Shown one piece after another: positions 1 through 6,438 of a DNA stretch of 9,197 bases; positions within the stretch are counted from its first letter, which is position 1; each line of letters begins with the position of its first letter. Made by a program: the position numbers and the translations under genes. Source of the stretch: a bacterium (lineage in GTDB: Bacteria > Cyanobacteriota > Vampirovibrionia > Gastranaerophilales > Gastranaerophilaceae); assembly GCA_017541565.1 (NCBI GenBank), contig JAFXYU010000091.1, positions 1 to 9,197 of the forward strand. Reading direction: 5' to 3'. A model generated the notes under the pieces. The model searched no databases and was not told where the DNA came from. It saw only the letters and a list, made by a program, of their open reading frames with translations.

Positions 1-159
1 GTCTTTGACATCAAGAAGTCTGATATTCGGATTTGCCTTAGTTGCCGTAACGGATACAATTGAATCAACCGTATTTGTTGAAGTATCAGTATAACTGTTA
101 AACTTTGTTTCACGCGTAGTTGTTGTTTTCTTTACTTTTTTTCTTTGTTTTTCTATCAT
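1..159 (-). CDS. Unknown protein, N-terminal 53 codons only (runs off left edge)
   Basis: An ATG at 159-157 on the minus strand is preceded by a strong GGAGGG ribosome binding site about six bases upstream. The frame then stays open for 53 codons to the window edge. The visible protein starts MIEKQRKKVKKTTTT and is lysine-rich at first, then Ser/Thr/Asn-rich, ending near ...NPNIRLLDVKD. It has no signal peptide or membrane segment, so this part looks like a flexible cytoplasmic N-terminus. The gene follows the nitroreductase stop by 46 bases on the same strand, with no convincing promoter or terminator between, so it is probably the last visible member of that transcription unit. I do not recognise the family. 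Confidence in a real start is good because of the RBS; the function is unknown. Confidence 0.7.
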   Translation of the reverse strand, partial: MIEKQRKKVKKTTTTRETKFNSYTDTSTNTVDSIVSVTATKANPNIRLLDVKD

Positions 160-205
160 ATTCCCTCCACATTATTCCACTAATAAACGTTAAATCAAAA
201 CAAAC

Positions 206-1072
206 TTATCTCAAAAAGTTTAGCACAAATCGCTTTATTCGGCAAAAAATACAAGAGTCTTTAGGAATGTAGTCTTTTATCTCTGAAATCTTATACGGCT
301 CAGGTTGAATTGTCCTTGCATACTTAATATCAGGAATACCCAAAAGCATTGTATACACAGGCACATACCCTCTCGGAATTTCCAGAATCTCGCAAATCTC
401 AGGAAAAAGTTTAACACAAATTCGACCGTAGCCGCACCAGCAAGTACCCAAACCTAAATGCTGAGCATACAGTTCCAAATAACTCAAAGCAATTATCGGG
501 TCTTGGGGCGCACAAGGCGCAGTCAGAGGAGAAGACACAACGACAAAATGCGGAGCGCCTCTAAAGATAATATCCTCACCCTTTTCAAGAGCCGATTTAT
601 ATTTTATAAATTTCTTTCCAATCGTCGAAAAAACAGGATTAGAAATCGCTTTTATAAGATTTTTATTAACCTTCGTCCTTATCAAATCCATAACTTCACG
701 CTTTTCTACAAAAGAAAAATGAAGCGCGTGAGAATTACATCCCGTCGGAATATAATGAACCATATTTTTAAGTTTTTCAAAAGTTTCTTCAGAAATTTCT
801 TCATCCTTAAATTGGCGGACGCTTCTTCTTGATTTGATAAGCGAAAGCAGGTCGTTATAGTTAACTTTTTCGGAATCCTCGGGTTTTTTACCGTTAAAAG
901 TCAATGCCCCTTTTGGACAAATTGCCAAACAGTGCTGACATTTTAGACACCTCTCCTCGTTAGCCATCTTGGGATAACCGTCATCATCCGCTTTTATACA
1001 CGATGTTGTACAGTCATTGATGCAAAGACCGCACTGAATACACTTTCCCTTGTCGATTTCTATTGTGTTCAT
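206..1072 (-). CDS. Ferredoxin-nitroreductase fusion flavoprotein
   Basis: The 288-aa protein joins a two-cluster ferredoxin to an FMN-dependent nitroreductase. Residues 11-21 (C11, C14, C17, C21) and 42-52 (C42, C45, C48, C52, followed by Pro) are two CX2CX2CX3C motifs that should bind 4Fe-4S clusters. The nitroreductase part begins near residue 75. It has the FMN-phosphate motif SRRSVRQF (81-88), PTGCNSHALHF (109-119), GAPHFVVV (172-179) and a GLGTCWCG turn (207-214). In this family the ferredoxin part is thought to feed electrons to the flavin for reduction of a small organic substrate; the substrate cannot be told from sequence. A second Cys pair (C274, C277) lies in a basic, hydrophobic C-terminus. 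The start follows the upstream gene's stop by 3 nt, with AAGGA overlapping that stop, so the two are probably cotranscribed. It is full length, with no signal peptide, and is likely cytoplasmic. Confidence 0.9.
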   Translation of the reverse strand: MNTIEIDKGKCIQCGLCINDCTTSCIKADDDGYPKMANEERCLKCQHCLAICPKGALTFNGKKPEDSEKVNYNDLLSLIKSRRSVRQFKDEEISEETFEKLKNMVHYIPTGCNSHALHFSFVEKREVMDLIRTKVNKNLIKAISNPVFSTIGKKFIKYKSALEKGEDIIFRGAPHFVVVSSPLTAPCAPQDPIIALSYLELYAQHLGLGTCWCGYGRICVKLFPEICEILEIPRGYVPVYTMLLGIPDIKYARTIQPEPYKISEIKDYIPKDSCIFCRIKRFVLNFLR

Positions 1073-1075
1073 TTG

Positions 1076-2257
1076 TTAATCCTTATAAAAATGATACGCA
1101 TTAAAACTTGCTTTCATTATATCCTTTACCGAGCCGTTTTCAAAAACTTTTTCATCCATTACAAATTCACCTAAAAGTTTTTTTGTTTCCGCACTGTATA
1201 TTTTTGTTCTTGGAAGTTCGTCCGTTTTTGAAAAGTATTCATAATTCGTCGGGTTTTTTGCCTTGGAGGCTTTTCGCCTCTCATTTGCAGACATTGATGC
1301 CGCCATATCCAGAATATCCTTCTTTTCGGAAAAAGAATATCCGCTCCAGTCGGAAGAGTTGACATAGAATTTATTTTCTTTTTCGGTAATGGCGTGACCT
1401 TCAAAATATGCTGATGTTACAGCATCAAGAGCATCACCGAGTTTTTCCAATTTTGTCGGGCAACCCTGCGGAGTGGTTTTTGCATCATCTACGACAGCAA
1501 ACATCAACAGTGCGGTTATTCCGAAAATGAGTGCTATATACAAAACCGGAACAATCAAAAATGTAAGAACCGCAAAAACCGTAGCCTGTTTCTCCTGAGA
1601 AGTATTGAATTTATCAACATCATCCCATTTTTTGTTTTTATATGCCCACTCGTTACCCTTCAAACCGCAATACAAAGCGTAATATGTTCCCCACGGAGTC
1701 AAGCCCAAAATCCATATCCAAAGTGTTTTATATGATTTATTGAACAAACCCCAAATCCAAGTTCCCAAAAACGCACCCCAGTTAAATTCTTTTGTAAAAT
1801 CATAAGGATACATTGAGGTTATTTTTCCTGTTTTGAAAAGCAAAACAAGTGCCAAAATAAGGTTTAAAGTTCCGAATACCAAAAAACACCAAAACGGCAA
1901 AATTATTCCGAAAATTGATATCAGGTATATTGCGGAAAAAATTATGTTAGATGTTGTATTAACGTCGCCGTTAATATCATTAAGTCTTCTGAAAATGTTG
2001 GAAACCCCCAGCGTTCCAAAACCGGCAGTCCCGAATATAATCCAAATTTTCAGAAAAACTGGCGATTGAACAAACATCTGAGAAAAATTAAAAGCATCAA
2101 AAAGAGTTTCAATATTCGCAAAAAGCCATATCGTATAAGGCATAGTAAATAACAGGCTTATTGCACATATAATCAGGAAATTAAGGAAAAAATCCCTTCT
2201 TCCGATAATCCCGTCAAAACCGTATAACTTTGTATTAAGTCTTAATTTATCTTCCAT
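1076..2257 (-). CDS. Multi-TM protein: DUF805-like domain plus WIWG module and soluble C-terminal domain
   Basis: This 393-aa protein has three parts. Residues 12-140 look like DUF805, a small inner-membrane family: the GRRDFFLNFLI motif (19-30) opens the first helix and IFRRLNDINGD (88-98) matches that family's RRLHD-type loop. Residues 158-225 carry FNWGAFLGTWIWGL, then a helix, then GLKGNEWAYKNKKW; the same module occurs in the neighbouring gene at 2348-3148. A strong membrane helix (about 226-256) leads into a polar domain of about 135 residues with one Cys (C266), probably on the far side of the membrane. GGAG eight bases before the ATG supports the start. The stop lies 3 nt before the nitroreductase start. 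The biochemical role is unknown; DUF805 proteins have no settled function. A membrane protein is certain; the DUF805 link rests on motif recognition. Confidence 0.8.
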   Translation of the reverse strand: MEDKLRLNTKLYGFDGIIGRRDFFLNFLIICAISLLFTMPYTIWLFANIETLFDAFNFSQMFVQSPVFLKIWIIFGTAGFGTLGVSNIFRRLNDINGDVNTTSNIIFSAIYLISIFGIILPFWCFLVFGTLNLILALVLLFKTGKITSMYPYDFTKEFNWGAFLGTWIWGLFNKSYKTLWIWILGLTPWGTYYALYCGLKGNEWAYKNKKWDDVDKFNTSQEKQATVFAVLTFLIVPVLYIALIFGITALLMFAVVDDAKTTPQGCPTKLEKLGDALDAVTSAYFEGHAITEKENKFYVNSSDWSGYSFSEKKDILDMAASMSANERRKASKAKNPTNYEYFSKTDELPRTKIYSAETKKLLGEFVMDEKVFENGSVKDIMKASFNAYHFYKD

Positions 2258-2304
2258 AATTTTCTCCGAAATTTAAAAATTCTGTTCCGATACTTTAAAT
2301 CAGA

Positions 2305-2320
2305 GCAGACTTCAATCTGC
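2305..2320 (-). other. Short intergenic hairpin (possible attenuator or processing site)
   Basis: In the 90-base gap between two minus-strand membrane-protein genes, GCAGA and TCTGC form a 5-bp perfect stem. In RNA, a U-G pair extends it to 6 bp with a UGAA tetraloop. No T-run follows on the minus strand, so it does not look like a full intrinsic terminator. It may weaken readthrough, protect an mRNA end, or be chance. Confidence 0.3.
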
Positions 2321-2347
2321 CCATAAATTTTAGTCGGCTAAACAGAT

Positions 2348-3148
2348 TTATTTGCTTGCTGCATCAATAATATCCTGCACAGCGTCCTCATTTATCGCAA
2401 TATAACCGTTTTCATTAACATATAACGGTAGTGTAAAAAGAATCTTACCCTTATCCATTACCGTAACGGAGCAAATGCCTGAATCCAAGCAAGTACCGTC
2501 TCCAACGAAACTCCAAATTGTTCCGTCCGCAGAAGTTAATGTGCTGCCCATTTTATTCGATATATTCATTCTCTTTTCAAAACAAGCGGCAATACCTTCG
2601 CTCGTCAAAACACACTTTTCTCCCGTAGACTGATTTATCAATACTACTTCTTGTGCAACATTTGCGCTTTTTAAAGTAGCGACTCTGCTTTTCGCGCTGT
2701 CAACATTGCCAAGCATAGATGGCATAATTATTGCTGCACCTATTCCCACAATTGCAAGCGGAATAAGTATCAATTGAATAATAACCGCAGCAATAGCCCA
2801 TTTTTTCTGATATGCGTGGAAATGTTCGACACTCTGAAATCTTTTATTCTGCCATGCCCAAGTGTTACCTTTGATACCGAACCAGATAATCATAACAAGC
2901 GGTGCAATGAAATTAATTATAGGTATCGCACTAACCAAGAATATCAAAAGCGTAATATACGTTTTGTTACCCAAACCCCAAATCCAGTTAAGCAAACACG
3001 CACCCCAGTTAAAACGCTTTGCTACAACATCAGGAACCGGTGTATTCGGACCCTGTCCCGAATTATTCCCGTCACCGCTGCTTTGTCCTGCAGTGTTAGG
3101 TTTTGGCATTGGTTTTTGAGGATAAGCATTAAAATTTTCAAAAGCCAT
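2348..3148 (-). CDS. Membrane protein with WIWG module and pilin-like exported C-terminal domain
   Basis: The 266-aa protein starts with a disordered Pro/Gly/Asn/Ser-rich stretch (about 8-40). Next is the module FNWGACLLNWIWGLGNK (46-62), a membrane helix (65-92) and GIKGNTWAWQNKRF (91-104), shared with the neighbour at 1076-2257. A second helix (118-143) ends in GIGAAIIMPSMLGNVDSAKSRVATLK. This resembles the hydrophobic spine of type IV pilins and pseudopilins at its exit from the membrane, but there is no G|FxxxE peptidase site and the helix is internal. The remaining 120 residues hold four cysteines (C179, C189, C220, C226), which could form two disulfides if exported. An AAGGA site seven bases before the ATG and a good promoter upstream mark it as the first gene of the unit. 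The function is unknown; an envelope or surface role is an inference from topology. Confidence 0.8.
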   Translation of the reverse strand: MAFENFNAYPQKPMPKPNTAGQSSGDGNNSGQGPNTPVPDVVAKRFNWGACLLNWIWGLGNKTYITLLIFLVSAIPIINFIAPLVMIIWFGIKGNTWAWQNKRFQSVEHFHAYQKKWAIAAVIIQLILIPLAIVGIGAAIIMPSMLGNVDSAKSRVATLKSANVAQEVVLINQSTGEKCVLTSEGIAACFEKRMNISNKMGSTLTSADGTIWSFVGDGTCLDSGICSVTVMDKGKILFTLPLYVNENGYIAINEDAVQDIIDAASK

Positions 3149-3192
3149 AACTAAATCCTTTCATATAATTTCAGCCTCTCTTACACAAAGTA

Positions 3193-3220
3193 ATTATACA
3201 ACTTTTTTTATATTACTCAA
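3193..3220 (-). promoter_or_regulatory. Sigma-70-type promoter for the left minus-strand unit
   Basis: On the minus strand TTGAGT (3220-3215) is followed after exactly 16 bases by a perfect TATAAT (3198-3193). The implied start point, near 3186, gives a leader of about 38 nt before the ATG at 3148, which contains the AAGGA ribosome site. This is one of the clearest promoters in the window. It lies in the 86-base gap shared with the divergent exporter gene, for which no equally good plus-strand promoter is seen. Confidence 0.7.
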
Positions 3221-3234
3221 AATCATTTAAAAAG

Positions 3235-4206
3235 ATGAACATAATTTTGAACGTTTTATGGTATCCTAGACGTATGCTTATTTCTATTGTCAATAAACTG
3301 AATGCATTTAATGAATGGATTTTTGAGCCGGTTGATTCCTTGATAGAGAAACTCCCGTTTGCAGATTGGGTTATAGATGCCATCTGTGACAGCGTTCACC
3401 TGCTGCCGTTTTTGTTTTTTGTATTTTTAATAATAGAACTTTTAGAATTTTTCTGGGCAGATAAAATTAATTCGCTCATAAAAAAAACCGGAAAAAGCGG
3501 AATCTTAGTCGGAAGTCTTGCTTCAATAATCCCTCAGTGCGGATTTTCGGTTATGGCAAGCAGTCTTTATTCAAGAAGGATTATAACCCGCGGAGCATTG
3601 ATTGCCGTATATCTTGCAACTTCGGATGAAACAATACCGATTCTTTTGGCAACACCGTCTAAAATGTACCTTGTTATTCCGATAGTCGGACTAAAGTTGT
3701 TAATTGGTATAATCTTCGGATATTTAATAGAATTTCTGACTCCGACAAAAATAGTCGATAACGCAGATTTTTCGCCAGAAATCGCAGAAGAAGAAGGATG
3801 CTGCAAACACGACATTGAACACGGACATAAGCGCGAAATCATTATCCATCCGATTGTACACACAGCAAATGTATTCGCCTTTATTCTTGTTATAACACTT
3901 ATTTTAAATTATTGCCTTGAAAGTACAGCAATCACCGACCTGATTTCAGGAGGCAAATATATTCAACCTGTTGTTGCATCGTTAATAGGACTTATTCCAA
4001 ACTGCGCAATTTCAATCGGTATCACAATGATGCTGATAAAAGGTTCAATAACCTTTGGCGCCGCAATGAGCGGACTTCTCGCAAACGCAGGACTCGGATT
4101 ATTAGTACTTCTTAAAAACAACGATTTTAAAGACACAATAAAAGTTATCGTTATGCTTTTTGTAATAAGCACGATTTCAGGACTTGTTATTACATTTATA
4201 GGATAG
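3235..4206 (+). CDS. Putative 10TM heavy-metal (manganese/arsenic-type) exporter
   Basis: This 323-aa polytopic membrane protein matches by motif the ArsP_2-type 'putative 10TM heavy-metal exporter' family, often named putative manganese transporter. It has an internal repeat: GSLASIIPQCG (93-103) in the first half and ASLIGLIPNCA (248-258) in the second, each inside a hydrophobic helix with a P-[QN]-C core. The first repeat leads to a TSDETIP motif (129-135). Hydrophobic segments fall near 53-75, 89-110, 116-137, 146-168, 209-227, 245-263, 270-293 and 303-322. The central loop (about 188-209) has C189, C190, H192, H196, H198, H205 and H209, a likely metal-binding patch. Which metal is moved is unknown. 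The start is uncertain: no Shine-Dalgarno precedes the ATG at 3235 or the one at 3274. It is monocistronic, divergent from the left unit and convergent with the solute-binding protein. Confidence 0.85.
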   Translation: MNIILNVLWYPRRMLISIVNKLNAFNEWIFEPVDSLIEKLPFADWVIDAICDSVHLLPFLFFVFLIIELLEFFWADKINSLIKKTGKSGILVGSLASIIPQCGFSVMASSLYSRRIITRGALIAVYLATSDETIPILLATPSKMYLVIPIVGLKLLIGIIFGYLIEFLTPTKIVDNADFSPEIAEEEGCCKHDIEHGHKREIIIHPIVHTANVFAFILVITLILNYCLESTAITDLISGGKYIQPVVASLIGLIPNCAISIGITMMLIKGSITFGAAMSGLLANAGLGLLVLLKNNDFKDTIKVIVMLFVISTISGLVITFIG

Positions 4207-4245
4207 AATACTCATTTAACCACGCAACGAGTCAATTTTGTATAT

Positions 4246-5046
4246 CTAACCCTGTCCCTCAAGCCATTTATTGTGAAGTCTTGTGATAACATTTTTCTGT
4301 TTCATATCTCTTATAGCAGAATTTATTTCTTCTTTAAGTTTAACCGTGGACTTGCTTTTCTTGAAACCTATTCCGTAGGGTTCTCTGGAATATCTCTTCG
4401 GAAGCAGTTTTACATCTTTGTCTTCAAGTGAAAATCCGCTCAAAATCGTATCATCGGAAGTTATGGCATTGATTCTGCCCGATTTCAGCGCTTGATATGC
4501 TTCATTATACGATTTAAAGCCTATGACATTTGCCTCCGGAGCAAGGTTAAGCATATTTTTTTCAGCCGTTGTTCCCCATATTACACCGACATTTTGGTTT
4601 CCCAAATCCGCAATAGAAGTTATTTTACTTGAAGATTTGACCAAAAGCGTTTGTCCTGCGGAATCATACGGAATTGAAAAATCAATTATTTCTTTTCTCT
4701 GCGGAGTAATCGTCATTGCCGCAATAACAATATCAACATCACCCGTAGAAACCTTCATCATTCTGTTAGCAGGAGTTACCGAAATAAATTCAACCTTATC
4801 CGGATTGTTCAAAATGTACTGCGCAATATACCTTCCCAAATCCGCATCATATCCCTGAACAACACCCGCACTGTCAACAAATCCAAACGGTTTTGCATCA
4901 GTATTAATACCAATCCTTATTTTCCCTCTTTGAATAATTTCATCATATAAATCGTCCTCAGAGTACTTTTCCGGTCTTAAAACAAAGAAATACAACCCGA
5001 CAAATAAAATAAAAACTATTGAAAAGAATGTCGTTAAACCTCTCAT
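4246..5046 (-). CDS. Family-3 (amino-acid type) solute-binding protein, membrane-anchored
   Basis: This 266-aa protein has an N-terminal hydrophobic helix (about 5-23) and a periplasmic binding fold from about residue 40 to 263. Family-3 hallmarks are RIGINTDAKPFGF (44-56), GYDADLGRYIA (65-75) and MTITPQRKEIIDFSIPY (111-127), where R117 is the usual ligand-carboxylate arginine. SDDTIL (197-202) supplies the acidic residue that normally contacts the amino group. A polar amino acid such as Glu, Gln or Asp is the likely ligand class; the exact one is not readable. No lipobox Cys follows the hydrophobic helix, so the protein is probably tethered by an uncleaved anchor or released by signal peptidase I. 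Its ATG overlaps the thyX stop (ATGA), so translation is probably coupled. No ABC permease or ATPase gene is in the window, so any transporter partner is elsewhere, or it acts as a sensor. Confidence 0.88.
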   Translation of the reverse strand: MRGLTTFFSIVFILFVGLYFFVLRPEKYSEDDLYDEIIQRGKIRIGINTDAKPFGFVDSAGVVQGYDADLGRYIAQYILNNPDKVEFISVTPANRMMKVSTGDVDIVIAAMTITPQRKEIIDFSIPYDSAGQTLLVKSSSKITSIADLGNQNVGVIWGTTAEKNMLNLAPEANVIGFKSYNEAYQALKSGRINAITSDDTILSGFSLEDKDVKLLPKRYSREPYGIGFKKSKSTVKLKEEINSAIRDMKQKNVITRLHNKWLEGQG

Positions 5047-5738
5047 TCGCCCAATCTCGACTTTCTCCCGCAGGATTTATCCTCATCACAGAAACCAAGG
5101 CGCTCGCATTTCGGAACAAGGTATGGTTTTAACCACGGCTCAACTTTTATAAGTTCGTCGCACATTGCACGAACCATCATTCTGATTTCATATTGAGCGC
5201 GTGTACAAAGTCTTAAGTTTGCGATATGAATAAGTTCTCTTAGATTTAAACTCGCTACAATTGATGTTGCACAAGCGTTCGGTAGAACAGCGCGCGCATC
5301 CTCGGCGGGGATTCCCGCATCAACAAACTCTTGATATTTGTTTGAAATCTCGTTCATAAAGTCAACAAATTTTGCTTTCAATGCATCGTCTTTTTCAATT
5401 GTCGGCGGAATTAAATAATCAAACTGCCCCTTTTCTTTAACATATCGCTGAGATTTTTGAGAAAAAGACATGTGACGATGACGCACCAATTGGTGTGTAC
5501 AAGCCCTTGAAACATTTGATATGGCAAATGTAACCTGAATATGCTCAATTACCGAATAATGCCCCGAACCGACAACACGCTCTATAAGTTTGAGCATTTT
5601 TTCTTCATCCTCAGCCGCATTATAAATATTTATAGGCATATCCGCGCTGTAACATGTTCTTGCTGCAGTGTAAACGGTTTTAAGCATATTTTCCGGTCTT
5701 GATATCAAATGCACAACCGGCTTATTATTCTCTTCCAT
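5043..5738 (-). CDS. thyX: Flavin-dependent thymidylate synthase ThyX
   Basis: The 231-aa protein carries the diagnostic ThyX motif RHRX7S: R86-H87-R88 ... S96, followed by Q97-R98, within RHRHMSFSQKSQRY. GSGHYSVIEHIQVTF (57-71) is the family's substrate- and flavin-site segment. NLRELIHIANLRLCTRAQYEIR supplies the C-terminal helix with conserved Arg and Glu residues. ThyX makes dTMP from dUMP using methylene-tetrahydrofolate, FAD and NADPH, as a homotetramer in the cytoplasm, and replaces ThyA in many bacteria. Its length is normal. The start is supported by AGGAGAG directly before the ATG and an extended -10 promoter about 25 bases upstream. The stop TGA overlaps the ATG of the solute-binding protein by 4 bases, so the two form a small operon. 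Confidence 0.97.
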   Translation of the reverse strand: MEENNKPVVHLISRPENMLKTVYTAARTCYSADMPINIYNAAEDEEKMLKLIERVVGSGHYSVIEHIQVTFAISNVSRACTHQLVRHRHMSFSQKSQRYVKEKGQFDYLIPPTIEKDDALKAKFVDFMNEISNKYQEFVDAGIPAEDARAVLPNACATSIVASLNLRELIHIANLRLCTRAQYEIRMMVRAMCDELIKVEPWLKPYLVPKCERLGFCDEDKSCGRKSRLGE

Positions 5739-5761
5739 CTCTCTCCTACTCCCCTTTTTTC

Positions 5762-5770
5762 ATTATAGCA
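5762..5770 (-). promoter_or_regulatory. Extended -10 promoter of thyX
   Basis: Reading the minus strand, TGCTATAAT (5770-5762) is an extended -10 element with a perfect TATAAT. The -35 position (about 5784-5790, TTTAGG-like) is poor, which is typical where a TG extension compensates. The start point would be near 5755, giving a leader of about 16 nt that includes the AGGAG ribosome site of thyX. Confidence 0.6.
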
Positions 5771-5771
5771 C

Positions 5772-5799
5772 AATACGAATTAATCCTAAATTTCGTATT
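5772..5799. promoter_or_regulatory. Inverted repeat upstream of thyX -10 (candidate operator)
   Basis: AATACGAA (5772-5779) and TTCGTATT (5792-5799) are perfect 8-bp inverted repeats separated by 12 bases, with half-site centres 20 bp apart, about two helical turns. The repeat spans the -35 region of the thyX promoter, where a bound dimer would block RNA polymerase or replace the weak -35 as an activator site. It does not match an NrdR box or another operator I can name. Chance is possible in AT-rich DNA. Confidence 0.4.
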
Positions 5800-5817
5800 A
5801 AAACGCGAAAACTCTCT

Positions 5818-5834
5818 CGGCAAAATCCTTGCCG
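5818..5834 (-). terminator. Probable intrinsic terminator after the 109-aa gene
   Basis: CGGCAA and TTGCCG form a perfect 6-bp stem with a 5-base loop, 26 bases past the stop of the minus-strand gene at 5861. On the minus strand AGAGAG and then TTTT follow, so the U-run is displaced and short. It separates that gene from thyX, which has its own promoter. It is the only reasonable terminator candidate here, but not a textbook one. Confidence 0.4.
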
Positions 5835-5860
5835 CTAACTCACACTGACCGGACTTATCC

Positions 5861-6190
5861 CTATACCGAACCTGTTGAGAACCCTGATGCCTCTTCGTAA
5901 GGATTCTTTATTCCGGCATCCTTTGCCGCATTGTATGCCGTTTCAAACATTTTGTCCGAATTTTCGGCAATCTGCGGGTTTTCAATAAGTGCCTTTAAGT
6001 CTTGATTAATGGTGTCATTACCCTTAATTAACATTGAACGTCCGAGCGCCTCTGCTTTCGGATCTCCAAAATCCTTAATTTTTGGCTCACCTTGCTCAAT
6101 TGTTTCAGACGGTACATCAGGTATCTGTTTCTGTAGATTATTGAAATTTACTTGATTAACACCTATTTGTGGACCGTTAATTTCACTCAT
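5861..6190 (-). CDS. Small protein of unknown function (109 aa)
   Basis: This is a 109-residue hydrophilic protein beginning MSEINGPQIGVNQVNFNNLQ. It has an Asn/Gln/Pro-rich, probably disordered first 45 residues and a mainly helical second half (about 44-95, ending ...FETAYNAAKDAG). It has no Cys, Trp or His, no signal peptide and no membrane segment, so it should be soluble. A GAGG site seven bases before the ATG, a strong promoter (6212-6239) and a hairpin after the stop give it the layout of a real single-gene transcript. It is divergent from the motA-motB operon and shares the 236-base spacer with it, so a link with motility is possible, but that rests on position alone. I do not recognise the family. 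Confidence 0.7.
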   Translation of the reverse strand: MSEINGPQIGVNQVNFNNLQKQIPDVPSETIEQGEPKIKDFGDPKAEALGRSMLIKGNDTINQDLKALIENPQIAENSDKMFETAYNAAKDAGIKNPYEEASGFSTGSV

Positions 6191-6211
6191 TTAGTACCTC
6201 GCTTTTTACTA

Positions 6212-6239
6212 ATTATAACAATTTTTTGTTTTTTATCAA
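6212..6239 (-). promoter_or_regulatory. Sigma-70-type promoter for the 109-aa gene
   Basis: On the minus strand TTGATA (6239-6234) and a perfect TATAAT (6217-6212) are separated by 16 bases of A/T-rich spacer. The expected start near 6205 leaves a short leader of about 15 nt that still contains the GAGG ribosome site. The rest of the divergent spacer (6240-6426) is very AT-rich. It shows no convincing -35/-10 pair, sigma-28 or sigma-54 site for motA; TATAAA at 6366-6371 is a possible -10 with no matching -35. Confidence 0.65.
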
Positions 6240-6428
6240 CCATCCATTTGTTCTAAAACGTAAAAATAAAAATTTTTGCTAGTTGACTAAAAATTTACTC
6301 TCAAATTGTTACAAATTTTTACAAAAAATTTGGAAATAAAATGAAGATTTTTCAGTATTTTATCGTATAAATAAAGGATTTCATAAATTAAAAATTATAG
6401 TTTAATGTATGTAGAATAGTATAGAATT

Positions 6429-6432
6429 GGAG
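6429..6432 (+). promoter_or_regulatory. Ribosome binding site that fixes the motA start
   Basis: GGAG at 6429-6432 lies six bases before the ATG at 6439. An in-frame TTG at 6427 overlaps this GGAG, so it cannot use it and has no site of its own. The ATG at 6439 is therefore the real start, giving MDIFAVIGVF as the N-terminus. Confidence 0.75.
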
Positions 6433-6438
6433 ATAGTT

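Noticed and set aside
160..205. TTGATT-N16-AATAAT on the minus strand before the left-edge gene
   Set aside because: The implied start point would fall at or past the GGAGGG ribosome site, leaving it out of the transcript. Cotranscription with the nitroreductase is simpler.
458..832. Plus-strand open frame opposite the nitroreductase
   Set aside because: It is antisense to a well-recognised gene, and its Arg/Lys/Phe-rich low-quality protein has no motif. The same holds for open frames opposite the DUF805 gene, the 266-aa gene, the exporter and the solute-binding protein.
4210..4232. ACTC/GAGT inverted repeat between the convergent exporter and solute-binding protein genes
   Set aside because: It has only four clean pairs plus an interrupted extension, and no strong T-run on either strand. 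It is too weak to call a terminator.
6283..6310. TTGACT as a -35 for motA
   Set aside because: No -10-like hexamer lies 16 to 18 bases downstream. No sigma-28 or sigma-54 flagellar promoter pattern was found in the spacer either.
6311..6330. Near-direct 10-bp repeat TTACAAATTT/TTACAAAAAA upstream of motA
   Set aside because: It is low-complexity AT-rich sequence, and two imperfect copies are not enough to call a regulatory repeat.
6427..6438. TTG start four codons upstream of the chosen motA start
   Set aside because: It overlaps the GGAG that serves the ATG at 6439 and has no ribosome site of its own.
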